DNA from: an uncultured Actinomycetes bacterium
GTDB taxonomy: Bacteria; Actinomycetota; Actinomycetes; S36-B12; UBA5976
Assembly: GCA_903892635.1 (NCBI GenBank)
Contig: CAITJH010000037.1
Location: 1-52,281 of the forward strand
DNA length: 52,281 nt
Direction of reading: 5' to 3'
Of this stretch, positions 17,007-24,869 are shown one piece after another. Both the position numbers and the translations under genes were made by a program. Each line of letters starts with the position of its first letter. Positions within the stretch are counted from its first letter, which is position 1. The notes under the pieces were generated by a model. The model worked only from the letters and a program-made list of their open reading frames with translations, made no database searches and was not told where the DNA came from.

Positions 17007-18398
17007 CTACAACCCCTTGACTGCTGCCACTACTTTGGTCAACGATTCCTTTGCATCGCCAAATAACAGTGAAGTCTTTGGATCGAAGAGAACTTCGTTT
17101 TCAATTCCTGCGAATCCCGGACGCATCGAACGTTTCAAGAACACCACTTGCGCTGCCTGATCCACATTCAGAATTGGCATTCCATAAATCGGTGCTGATG
17201 GGTCATTGCGTGCGGCGGGGTTAACAACGTCATTTGCGCCAACTACAAGTGCTACATCAGTTTCAGCGAACTCTGGATTAATTTCATCCATTTCCTTGAG
17301 TTGTTCATACGGCACATTAGCCTCTGCCAACAACACATTCATATGTCCAGGCATGCGACCAGCAACCGGGTGAATTGCGTAGTCAACATGAATACCTTTT
17401 GCGCTGAGCAATTCAACGAGTTCTCGGATTGTGTTTTGCGCTTGTGCAACTGCAAGACCATAACCCGGAACGATAATGACCTTGCGGGCATATCCGAGCA
17501 TGATCGCAACATCTTCTGGTGATGCTGACTTCACTGGTCGATCTTCAGAGGTGCCGCTTGCGACGGTCGCTTTTGCTGTGAAGGCGCCGAACAAAGTATT
17601 AGTTAACGGTCGTCCCATCGCTTGAGCCATCATGCGCGTGAGCAACGTACCTGATGCACCAACTAAAGTTCCAGCAACGATTAATAGAACATTGCCCAAG
17701 ACATAACCTGATGCAGCAACCGACAAACCAGTGAATGCGTTCAACAACGAAATTACGATCGGAACGTCAGCGCCACCAACGGGCAGTACAAGAAGTACAC
17801 CCATTAGCAGCGACAGACCTAACAACGCATATAGCAACGCATCACTTGGATTCACGACGAGCATTACAGCGCTACCTAATGTGGCAATCGCTGCAAGAGA
17901 TGTGATGTAGCGACCTGCTGGAATAACAACTGGACGCGAGGTCATTAACTCTTGCAACTTCATAAAGGTCAGAATCGAACCCGAGAAAGATACCGAGCCT
18001 ACGACCACCGTAAAGACCGTGGCGGCAAGTGATGCAGTCGACTCATCGCTTCCAGCGGACAAGTATTCGATAACTGAAACGACAGCCGCCGCGCCACCGC
18101 CAACACCATTAAATAGCGCAACCATCTGAGGCATTTGAGTCATTTGAACGCGCTTGGCAGCGACCCATCCGATGATGGAACCAATTGCTATTGCGCCAAT
18201 GATTAATGGCAAGTGCTTAACAGGTCCACCAAAGAAATCTTGTCCGTAAAAGAATGCAACGGCCGTGGCGACTGCGGCGCCAGCAGCGCCAAGAAGGTTT
18301 CCTCGACGAGCAGACTTTGGTGATGACAGGCCCTTAAGCGCGAGAATGAAGAGAACAGCAGCTGCAAGTTCCGCAAGGCGAACCCATGTCGGCGTCAT
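17007..18398 (-). CDS. pntB: NAD(P) transhydrogenase subunit beta
   Basis: A 463-residue PntB. About eight or nine membrane helices (to about residue 260) are followed by the NADP(H)-binding domain III, with VIIVPGYGLAVAQAQ, HPVAGRMPGHMNVLLAEA, VALVVGANDVVNPAA and KRSMRPGFAGIENEVLF. It couples proton entry across the membrane to hydride transfer from NADH to NADP+. It overlaps the preceding subunit gene by 4 nt; the order pntAA-pntAB-pntB is the split three-subunit form. Confidence 0.96.
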   Translation of the reverse strand: MTPTWVRLAELAAAVLFILALKGLSSPKSARRGNLLGAAGAAVATAVAFFYGQDFFGGPVKHLPLIIGAIAIGSIIGWVAAKRVQMTQMPQMVALFNGVGGGAAAVVSVIEYLSAGSDESTASLAATVFTVVVGSVSFSGSILTFMKLQELMTSRPVVIPAGRYITSLAAIATLGSAVMLVVNPSDALLYALLGLSLLMGVLLVLPVGGADVPIVISLLNAFTGLSVAASGYVLGNVLLIVAGTLVGASGTLLTRMMAQAMGRPLTNTLFGAFTAKATVASGTSEDRPVKSASPEDVAIMLGYARKVIIVPGYGLAVAQAQNTIRELVELLSAKGIHVDYAIHPVAGRMPGHMNVLLAEANVPYEQLKEMDEINPEFAETDVALVVGANDVVNPAARNDPSAPIYGMPILNVDQAAQVVFLKRSMRPGFAGIENEVLFDPKTSLLFGDAKESLTKVVAAVKGL

Positions 18399-18697
18399 TT
18401 CTTCACCTCGTCTGTATCACGTGGCTTCGGTTTAAACATTTCAAGCATGCGGTCCGTGACGACAAAACCGCCGACCATGTTGATTGATGCAAGAACGATG
18501 GCTGCAAGTCCAAGCCATAATTCGATACCGCCGCTTGCTTTACCCGTGACCAAGATTGCACCGACAAGGACAACGCCGTGAATCGCATTTGCACCCGACA
18601 TCAATGGCGTGTGAAGGACTGCAGATACCTTTGAGACAACCTCGATGCCGACGAAAATACTTAAAATAAAGATTGTTAAAAGCGAAATCGGATCCAT
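18395..18697 (-). CDS. pntAB: NAD(P) transhydrogenase subunit alpha, membrane part
   Basis: A 100-residue protein with three or four helices. It matches the membrane domain of the alpha subunit, with FVGIEVVSKVSAVLHTPLMSGANAIHGVVLVGA and ASINMVGGFVVTDRMLEMF, both typical. It is the separate alpha-2 chain of the three-subunit enzyme. It starts 2 nt after the pntAA stop and overlaps pntB. Confidence 0.95.
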   Translation of the reverse strand: MDPISLLTIFILSIFVGIEVVSKVSAVLHTPLMSGANAIHGVVLVGAILVTGKASGGIELWLGLAAIVLASINMVGGFVVTDRMLEMFKPKPRDTDEVKK

Positions 18698-18699
18698 GG

Positions 18700-19863
18700 T
18701 TACTCACTCCTTTCTGGAAGTGGGGTTAATCCAAGATGTTCTCGAGCCATGGCATTACGAACTTCGCCATTAAATACAACAGCACTTTCTGCAATGACTT
18801 CATCACTGTCATCAGGAACAATCTGACCGTCACTCGACATCAAAGTTAGAAGTGACACTGCGTTTTGTGCGTATAACTTGCTAGCGTGCACTGCCAACTG
18901 ACTTGGCACATCCTTGCAGCCAATTAGTGTGACATCACCGCCATTCACAGCAATCACAACATTTTCGCCTGCAACCGAACCTTCGACGTTTCCGCCGGTT
19001 TCAGCTGCAAGATCGACAAGTACTGAACCTGGCTTCATTCCAGTGACCATGTCACGTGTCACAAGAAGTGGTGCCTTACGACCAGGTACTGCGGCAGTCG
19101 TGATCACGACATCTGATTCTGAGATGAACGGCTTGAGCGCATCTTGCTGAGCCTTTGCGCGATCCTCATTCATCTCGCGCGCATAGCCACCAGCACCTTC
19201 AAGTGCATCTAGACCAAGATCAATGAATGTCGCACCCATTGACTTCACTTCGTCAGCACTCGAGGAACGAACATCGTAGGCACTCACAACTGCACCTAAT
19301 CGTCGTGCGGTAGCCATAGCTTGCAAGCCTGCGACACCTGCGCCTAGAACAAGTACTTTTGCTGGCGGAATTGTGCCTGCAGCAGTCATCAACATTGGAA
19401 AGAAAGTTGGCATGTGTTCTGCCGCAATAAGTACTGTGCGGTATCCAGAACATAATGCTTGCGAAGTTAAGGCATCCATCGATTGTGCACGCGAGATACG
19501 TGGGACTAAATCAAACGACAGTGCTGTCACCTTGACTTCACTAAGTGCTCGAATTTCATCACTGTTGTGAGCTGGTGATAGAAACGACAAAGTTACTGCA
19601 CCGGATTTAAGTCGAGAGATATTTTCGATTTTTAGTGGGCGCACACTCACAACAACATTTGCTGTAGCAAGCGAATTCTCAACATTTGTTGAAATTGTTG
19701 CACCTGCAGAGACGTATGAAGCATCCGAGTGATTAGTCGACACTCCTGCTCCGCTTTGAACTTCGACAGAGTGATCAAGCTTGATTAACTTTGCGACAGC
19801 TTCGGGGACGAGTCCCACGCGCTTTTCACCATCGTGATGCTCAGCGGGTACGAAGATTTTCAT
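18700..19863 (-). CDS. pntAA: NAD(P) transhydrogenase subunit alpha, NAD-binding part
   Basis: A 387-residue alpha-1 chain related to alanine dehydrogenase. MKIFVPAEHHDGEKRVGLVP is the family start, VLVLGAGVAGLQAMATARRLGA is the NAD-binding Rossmann motif, and the mobile-loop region follows. The ATG at 19863 has an ideal AGGGAGG ribosome-binding site, so the longer frame to 19890 is rejected. It oxidises NADH in domain I and leads the pnt operon. Confidence 0.95.
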   Translation of the reverse strand: MKIFVPAEHHDGEKRVGLVPEAVAKLIKLDHSVEVQSGAGVSTNHSDASYVSAGATISTNVENSLATANVVVSVRPLKIENISRLKSGAVTLSFLSPAHNSDEIRALSEVKVTALSFDLVPRISRAQSMDALTSQALCSGYRTVLIAAEHMPTFFPMLMTAAGTIPPAKVLVLGAGVAGLQAMATARRLGAVVSAYDVRSSSADEVKSMGATFIDLGLDALEGAGGYAREMNEDRAKAQQDALKPFISESDVVITTAAVPGRKAPLLVTRDMVTGMKPGSVLVDLAAETGGNVEGSVAGENVVIAVNGGDVTLIGCKDVPSQLAVHASKLYAQNAVSLLTLMSSDGQIVPDDSDEVIAESAVVFNGEVRNAMAREHLGLTPLPERSE

Positions 19864-19893
19864 CAATACCTCCCTAACGGAGTCCTTCACTGC

Positions 19894-19922
19894 ACTCTAA
19901 GACCACAGTGAGAGACCCGCAA
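19894..19922 (-). promoter_or_regulatory. Promoter of the pnt operon
   Basis: On the minus strand TTGCGG (19922-19917) and TAGAGT (19899-19894) are 17 nt apart, 30 nt before the pntAA start. Confidence 0.5.
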
Positions 19923-19936
19923 TGGGAAAGTTGCTA

Positions 19937-20698
19937 TTACTCTGCGCTACGTGCCATACGGAGGGCTGTAAGTATCAAAACTATTGAAAACGCTGTCATT
20001 GTGATCCGCTCGGGCAAAGTCGTTCCCAAATATGTTCCGAGAAACGACGCTGGAATTCCAGCCAATCCAGTAGGAATCGCAATTGACCACTCGATGTTTC
20101 CACGACGATGATGGGCGATCGATCCTGAAATTGCAGTACCGACAATTACCGCAAGACTTGTACCTCGCGCCACAATTGAATCGAGCCCCGCACTAAGAAT
20201 CAATGCCGGAACAATAATGATTCCACCACCAACTCCGAGTAGACCTGCGGCTACGCCAGCAATGAAACCTATGAGAACTAACAAGAGGTGGGATGCAGTA
20301 CCGCTGACTAATTGATGTGGTTGTGTCGACCACAGTAAACGTAATGCGGAAATAATTAAAAGCACAGCAAAAATTATTTTTAGTTCACGCACCGGGATTT
20401 TAGCTAGAAGTCGAACACCATAATTTGCACCGACTACCGAGCCAGCTAGGACAAGGATCCAAGCCGACCAATCAACCTTGCCTTGAACTGCGTAACCCAA
20501 TGCGCTGATGAATGCGATTGGCATGATTGCTGCAAGTGAAGTTGCATGCGACTTCTTTTGATCAACGCCCATCCACAACACATAAAGCGGGACGATGATA
20601 AAGCCGCCACCAACTCCAAGTGCTCCCGACAGCAACCCCGCGATTAAGCCAACACAAATTGGCTTGATGTTAGAGCGTAGTGAATTAGCCACTGGCAC
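19937..20698 (-). CDS. TauE/SafE-family membrane permease
   Basis: A 253-residue, roughly eight-helix protein starting at GTG. Two internal repeats are visible: GLLSGALGVGGGFIIVP near the start and GLLGVGGGIIIVP near residue 150, each followed by a -A-GTSL-/ATSLA segment. The family exports sulfite, sulfoacetate or related organic anions. The start codon overlaps the stop of the ABC-2 permease gene by one base, so it is the last of three genes in an operon with the ABC exporter. The substrate is not known. Confidence 0.85.
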   Translation of the reverse strand: MPVANSLRSNIKPICVGLIAGLLSGALGVGGGFIIVPLYVLWMGVDQKKSHATSLAAIMPIAFISALGYAVQGKVDWSAWILVLAGSVVGANYGVRLLAKIPVRELKIIFAVLLIISALRLLWSTQPHQLVSGTASHLLLVLIGFIAGVAAGLLGVGGGIIIVPALILSAGLDSIVARGTSLAVIVGTAISGSIAHHRRGNIEWSIAIPTGLAGIPASFLGTYLGTTLPERITMTAFSIVLILTALRMARSAE

Positions 20699-21450
20699 TA
20701 GGCGTCACTTTTAGCGATACGAATATTCGCAAGTAAAAATAACCCAACTACCCATGCTGCAAATACAAGTCCGGGTTGACGCAAGTCACTCGTGCCTGCG
20801 AGCCACGCCTGACCATTCGTGAATGGAAGTGAGTGTGCAAACCAGTCCATTCGGCCCTTTGCCAAATTTGCAAGCAAAATGATGAGTGACTCGATTGTTG
20901 TCGCAAGGAGAAGCGGCAACACAATTCCCAGTGCAAGGTTGCGCGCAATCATGACCAAACTCGAGGAGAAAAGTGCATATGCAAGCGAGAAAACAAACAC
21001 TTTCCACAAATCTGGAACATGGTCGCTACCCGTTGCTAAGGACATTCCCGGATTGGCCTTGCTGATTCTTCCCGCCGGAGCTGTTGCACCGATCAACCCC
21101 AAAAGACTCCAAGCAAGCACCACCATGAGTGTGACATAAACAAAAAGAACAAGTGTCTTGGCGACGACTACCTTCTCGCGTGCCGGGAACTCACTAAAAG
21201 TGATTCGGATCATTCCGTATCGATATTCATGTCCCCATGATTGCGAGGCGACAATTCCGAGCATCACTAAACAGAGGAAGTTTGCATTTGTCGAATAGAG
21301 ACCATTCCACGATTGCTTAAAGTTTTCGCCAACTAAATAAATTGGAAGTGCGCCGAGTAAACCGGTGATCAATAGATAGAGTCCACTCACAACCCACGTG
21401 GAACGTACGGACCAGAGACGACGCCATTCATATGTCAGTGCGGAAATCAT
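20698..21450 (-). CDS. ABC-2-type transporter permease
   Basis: A 250-residue protein with six predicted helices, the first after a short cytoplasmic start (YEWRRLWSVRSTWVVSG), which is typical for ABC-2 permeases. SQSWGHEYRYGMIRITFSEFPARE is the conserved cytoplasmic segment between the second and third helices. It overlaps the ATPase gene by 4 nt and forms an exporter with it. The substrate is unknown; lipids, bacteriocins or multidrug export are all possible. Confidence 0.85.
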   Translation of the reverse strand: MISALTYEWRRLWSVRSTWVVSGLYLLITGLLGALPIYLVGENFKQSWNGLYSTNANFLCLVMLGIVASQSWGHEYRYGMIRITFSEFPAREKVVVAKTLVLFVYVTLMVVLAWSLLGLIGATAPAGRISKANPGMSLATGSDHVPDLWKVFVFSLAYALFSSSLVMIARNLALGIVLPLLLATTIESLIILLANLAKGRMDWFAHSLPFTNGQAWLAGTSDLRQPGLVFAAWVVGLFLLANIRIAKSDA

Positions 21451-22358
21451 TCTGCACCTCCGATCTTGTATTGCTCTTGGCCTTCGGTGAGTTGAAGGAA
21501 AACACTTTCGAGGCTCGCTGTTTCAGAACTCAACTCAAGTATTGGAACACCACTAGCAAAGGCGATGTGACCGACGCGATCTGTAGTGACATTCGGTACA
21601 CGCATCTCGTCTTCTCCTGTTGCCACAAGCGTGAGTCCTTGCGCCTGCAATGCCTCAGCGAGTTTGCGAGCATCTGTTGTGCGGACTCGGACTGCGCCAC
21701 CAGTTGCTCGTGCAAGAAATTCATTCATCGGTTCTGCAGCGATTAGTTTGCCCTTGGCGATGACTACTAAATCGTCAGCCAGCAATTGCATTTCACTAAG
21801 CAAGTGACTACTTACTAAAACGCTTCGTCCAAGCGAGGCGTAGTGTTTGAGAAAATCGCGCATCCATTGAATCGATTGCGGATCGAGTCCGTTCGCTGGT
21901 TCATCAAGCATGAGCACCTGAGGATCTGCCAACATCGCGCCAGCAAGTCCAAGTCGTTGACCCATTCCCAGTGAGAAACCGCCAGGTCGTTTTTTCGCTA
22001 CTGAATCGAGACCAACGAGTTCAAGTACTTCATAAACCCGCTCTTTCGAAACACCAGCTTCAGCGCCAAGCATGCGCAAGTGTGAGTACGCCGTACGTTT
22101 TGGATGGAAAAACTTCGCATCAAGATGCGCGCCTACGACACGAGTCACGGAATCGTGATCACGTAATGGTTTGCCATCAAAAAGTGTCGTTCCACTTCCA
22201 GAATCAAGACCAAGCATCAGTCGCATTGTTGTGGACTTACCCGAGCCATTGGGCCCTAGAAACCCAGTAACACGACCCGGTTCAATTGTGAAACCTAAAG
22301 AATCGACTGCATGGACTTTCTTGAAATGCTTATCAAGATTTATTACTTCAACGCGCAT
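21447..22358 (-). CDS. ABC transporter ATP-binding protein (exporter type)
   Basis: A 303-residue ATPase of the BcrA/NosF-like DRA family. It has Walker A GPNGSGKST, the Q-loop region, the signature SLGMGQRLGLAGAM, Walker B VLMLDEPANGLDP and the H-loop VSSHLLSEM. The C-terminal 80 residues form the usual family extension. It is the first gene of the ATPase-permease-TauE operon. The ATG is preceded by TAGTGT at 5 nt with no ribosome-binding site, pointing to a leaderless mRNA. It is divergent from lhgO across only 34 bp. Confidence 0.9.
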   Translation of the reverse strand: MRVEVINLDKHFKKVHAVDSLGFTIEPGRVTGFLGPNGSGKSTTMRLMLGLDSGSGTTLFDGKPLRDHDSVTRVVGAHLDAKFFHPKRTAYSHLRMLGAEAGVSKERVYEVLELVGLDSVAKKRPGGFSLGMGQRLGLAGAMLADPQVLMLDEPANGLDPQSIQWMRDFLKHYASLGRSVLVSSHLLSEMQLLADDLVVIAKGKLIAAEPMNEFLARATGGAVRVRTTDARKLAEALQAQGLTLVATGEDEMRVPNVTTDRVGHIAFASGVPILELSSETASLESVFLQLTEGQEQYKIGGAE

Positions 22359-22360
22359 AG

Positions 22361-22376
22361 TTCACACTAACGTGAA
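22361..22376. promoter_or_regulatory. Palindrome TTCAC-N6-GTGAA between divergent promoters
   Basis: The inverted repeat lies in the 34-bp gap between the ABC ATPase and lhgO starts. It overlaps the minus-strand -10 box and ends 4 nt before the plus-strand -10 box. A protein bound here could control both genes. Confidence 0.35.
22364..22369 (-). promoter_or_regulatory. Putative leaderless -10 box of the ABC exporter operon
   Basis: TAGTGT on the minus strand lies 5 nt before the ATG at 22358. Confidence 0.4.
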
Positions 22377-22380
22377 TCCC

Positions 22381-22386
22381 TACTAT
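22381..22386 (+). promoter_or_regulatory. Putative leaderless -10 box of lhgO
   Basis: TACTAT lies 6 nt before the ATG at 22393, and its match to TATAAT is good. No separate ribosome-binding site fits well. Confidence 0.45.
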
Positions 22387-22392
22387 TAAGGT

Positions 22393-23589
22393 ATGTCTGA
22401 ATCCGCAACCTGTGACTTTCTTGTTATTGGTGCAGGAATTGTCGGCTTAGCCATTGCCCGCGAACTTTCACTGAATTATCCCGAGGCTCGAATACTCGTT
22501 CTTGAAAAGGAGTCTGCTGTTGCTACGCATGCATCGGGTCGCAACTCAGGAGTTCTTCACGCGGGCTTTTATTACGCTCCAGATTCGCTCAAAGCACGAT
22601 TGACTCGAGATGGCAACAGTCTCTTACGCAATTTTCTTATCGAGCACAATGTTCCAGTTCGAGAATGCGGCAAAGTGGTCGTTACGTCTGACTCGGAGCA
22701 ACTTCCCGCATTAGACGAACTGGCCCGACGTGCGCAACTCAATGGTGTGAATGTTTCGATGATCGAGGCGGCAGAACTAGCGACTCTAGAACCTCGCGCG
22801 CGTACAGTCGACCGTGCTTTATGGTCTCCGACTACGGCCGTGGCGGATACCACAGCTGTTGCAGATGCGATGATGCGTGATGTTACAAACCGCGGTGTGA
22901 ATGTCAGTCTTAATGAACAGGTACTTCGAGTCGACGAGAACACAGTTACGACTAGCCAGCGAGTTGTAACGGCGAGCCACATTATTAACTGCGCTGGGAT
23001 GTATGCCGATCGAATCGCAACGATGTCTGGGGTTGTCCACCCATACGTCGTACTTCCATTCAAAGGCCTGTATTGGAAAGCAAACTTACCGGCGGGATTT
23101 CTTACCAGACATGTTTATCCTGTGCCCGATCCTCGAAATCCATTCTTAGGTGTTCACGCAACCGTGACTATTGATGGTTCAGTCAAGATTGGCCCGACAG
23201 CTATTCCAGCATTGTCGCGCGAAAACTATTCACGCTTATCGGGATTGCAATGGAACGAAGTCGCTGAAGTTTTTATCAACGTCCCCAAATTCCTCACAAG
23301 TTCACACCACAGTGGTGGACAACTTATTGCTAGTGAAGTTCCTAAATATCTCAAGTCACAATTAGTTGCACAAGCTGCGCATCTCGTTCCTGAACTCACA
23401 CCACAAATGTTCACTCATCAATTGCGGCCCGGAATTCGAGCACAACTTTTCGACACCGTAAATAAGAAACTCGAAATGGACTTTGTTATTAAGCACAACG
23501 AATTCAGCACACATATTTTGAATGCTGTGTCACCAGCGTGGACTTCCAGTCTTGCAGTTGCTCGGCAAGTTGTCGCACAGCTTGCCTGA
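22393..23589 (+). CDS. lhgO: L-2-hydroxyglutarate oxidase family FAD-dependent oxidoreductase
   Basis: A 398-residue DAO-family flavoprotein. The N-terminal FAD motif is VIGAGIVGLAIARELS, followed by HASGRNSGVLHAGFYY. The segment HVYPVPDPRNPFLGVHATVTIDGSVKIGP is diagnostic of the LhgO/L2HGDH group (split here by position, about residues 238-266). It oxidises L-2-hydroxyglutarate to 2-oxoglutarate and passes electrons to the quinone pool or oxygen. It may repair 2-hydroxyglutarate made by side reactions. It converges with the coiled-coil gene, 8 nt apart. Confidence 0.88.
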   Translation: MSESATCDFLVIGAGIVGLAIARELSLNYPEARILVLEKESAVATHASGRNSGVLHAGFYYAPDSLKARLTRDGNSLLRNFLIEHNVPVRECGKVVVTSDSEQLPALDELARRAQLNGVNVSMIEAAELATLEPRARTVDRALWSPTTAVADTTAVADAMMRDVTNRGVNVSLNEQVLRVDENTVTTSQRVVTASHIINCAGMYADRIATMSGVVHPYVVLPFKGLYWKANLPAGFLTRHVYPVPDPRNPFLGVHATVTIDGSVKIGPTAIPALSRENYSRLSGLQWNEVAEVFINVPKFLTSSHHSGGQLIASEVPKYLKSQLVAQAAHLVPELTPQMFTHQLRPGIRAQLFDTVNKKLEMDFVIKHNEFSTHILNAVSPAWTSSLAVARQVVAQLA

Positions 23590-23597
23590 CCTATGAC

Positions 23598-24803
23598 TTA
23601 GTTGTCGTCGGTTCCATCTTCTTCAAGAAGTTCAGCAATCAAAGCCTCGGCCTTTGCTACAGACTGTGGAATCGGTTCGTTGGTGAACGCACCAGCAAGG
23701 GTCTGACGACGATCGTTCAATTCCTCATTGAGCGCATGCATCGTAATTTCAGACTTGCCAATAGTTTCGCGAACACTATTGAACATATTCAACAAGCTCG
23801 TGACTACATCGCGGTTATGGTCAACGCTGGCAAGAATACGTTCGCGGTAAGCACTTGCATTGGCGCGAATGTCTTCGGCATCGCGAAGCGCTGCTGCAAC
23901 CCTGGCATCAGATTCGCCCTTACGAGCATCGATGGTCTTTTGTGCTTCGCGAATGATTTCGTCAGCACGTGCTTGGCCAGCGGCAACAACTTCTTGATTT
24001 CGACGACTTGCTTCTTCAATTGCTGCTCGCGTGTCTGCACTTGCGCGTTCGTTCATAGCCTGTGATGCAACAGTTGCTTCACTTACAAGGCGTTGTGCTT
24101 CGGCGGTTGCACTTGCTACTAAGGCATCGGCTTCTGCGCGCTTGCTTGCGATCAGCTCTGCAATTTCTTGCTCAACGTTGGCGCGATATGACGCGAGTTC
24201 GGATTCCAACGCAGCGCGAGCATTCGCAATTTCTTGCTCGGCAACAGTTCGGAAATTATTCGCTGCATCTAGAGTGTCTTTTGAACTACGAGCTGCATCG
24301 TCGAGAATTCGAGCAGCGTTTGTTTGCGCATTGCGAAGTTCGAGGTCTGCATCTTCTTGTGCTGCTGCAAGCAACTGGCTCGACTGCTCTTGTGCAGTTT
24401 CAAGCGTTGTTGTGGCTTCGCCGCGAAGTTTTCGAGCATCGATGTTTGCCGCATCACGAATGCTACGCGCATCGTTCTCCGCACTATTTCGAATTGCTTC
24501 ACGATCTGCTTCAGCACTCTGAAGAGTTTCAGTCGCCTGTTCGACAAGCTTTGATGCGCGCGCGCGAGCTGCACGAATAATGACAGCAGCATCTTCGGCA
24601 GCAAGCTGCGTCAATTGATCTTCGTCAAGGTCAACAAAACTTGCACGGCCACTTGAATTTTCAAGTTCAGCAATGCGTCCCTGAAGAGTCGCAATAGTTT
24701 GTTGCAGATTACTGATAGTTGCATCAGAGTTTCCAGCAACGAAACCTTCGTCTTCTGGGCCCTTAAAGAAACGGCCCAAGCCCTTGGCGTTTTGATCGCT
24801 CAT
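23598..24803 (-). CDS. Ala-rich coiled-coil protein, possible cytoskeletal or polar scaffold
   Basis: A 401-residue acidic protein that is almost wholly helical. After a short N-terminus (GLGRFFKGPEDEGF) come heptad-like runs rich in Ala, Glu, Arg and Gln from about residue 28 to 330, with many EA-A-AR-I units such as DDAARSSKDTLDAANNF. The C-terminus is acidic (EDGTDDN). No enzyme motif or membrane segment is present. The composition recalls the long coiled-coil proteins of actinobacterial polar growth and division (DivIVA, Wag31, FilP, Scy), but the DivIVA N-terminal motif is not evident. A GGGAG purine run lies about 11 nt before the ATG. Confidence 0.7.
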   Translation of the reverse strand: MSDQNAKGLGRFFKGPEDEGFVAGNSDATISNLQQTIATLQGRIAELENSSGRASFVDLDEDQLTQLAAEDAAVIIRAARARASKLVEQATETLQSAEADREAIRNSAENDARSIRDAANIDARKLRGEATTTLETAQEQSSQLLAAAQEDADLELRNAQTNAARILDDAARSSKDTLDAANNFRTVAEQEIANARAALESELASYRANVEQEIAELIASKRAEADALVASATAEAQRLVSEATVASQAMNERASADTRAAIEEASRRNQEVVAAGQARADEIIREAQKTIDARKGESDARVAAALRDAEDIRANASAYRERILASVDHNRDVVTSLLNMFNSVRETIGKSEITMHALNEELNDRRQTLAGAFTNEPIPQSVAKAEALIAELLEEDGTDDN

Positions 24804-24869
24804 AATTCAATTTCTCCCACAGCGTGAACCTTAAGGATAAGCCTTAATCTAGGGGGTAGTTAACCAAAT

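Noticed and set aside
24031..24604. Several long open frames opposite to or overlapping the coiled-coil gene.
   Set aside because: They arise from the Ala/Glu-rich codon pattern; they lack ribosome-binding sites and family features.
24831..24847. TTAAGG/CCTTAA hairpin between the helicase and the coiled-coil gene, considered as a terminator.
   Set aside because: No U-run follows on either strand and the stem is AT-rich; a role is not supported.
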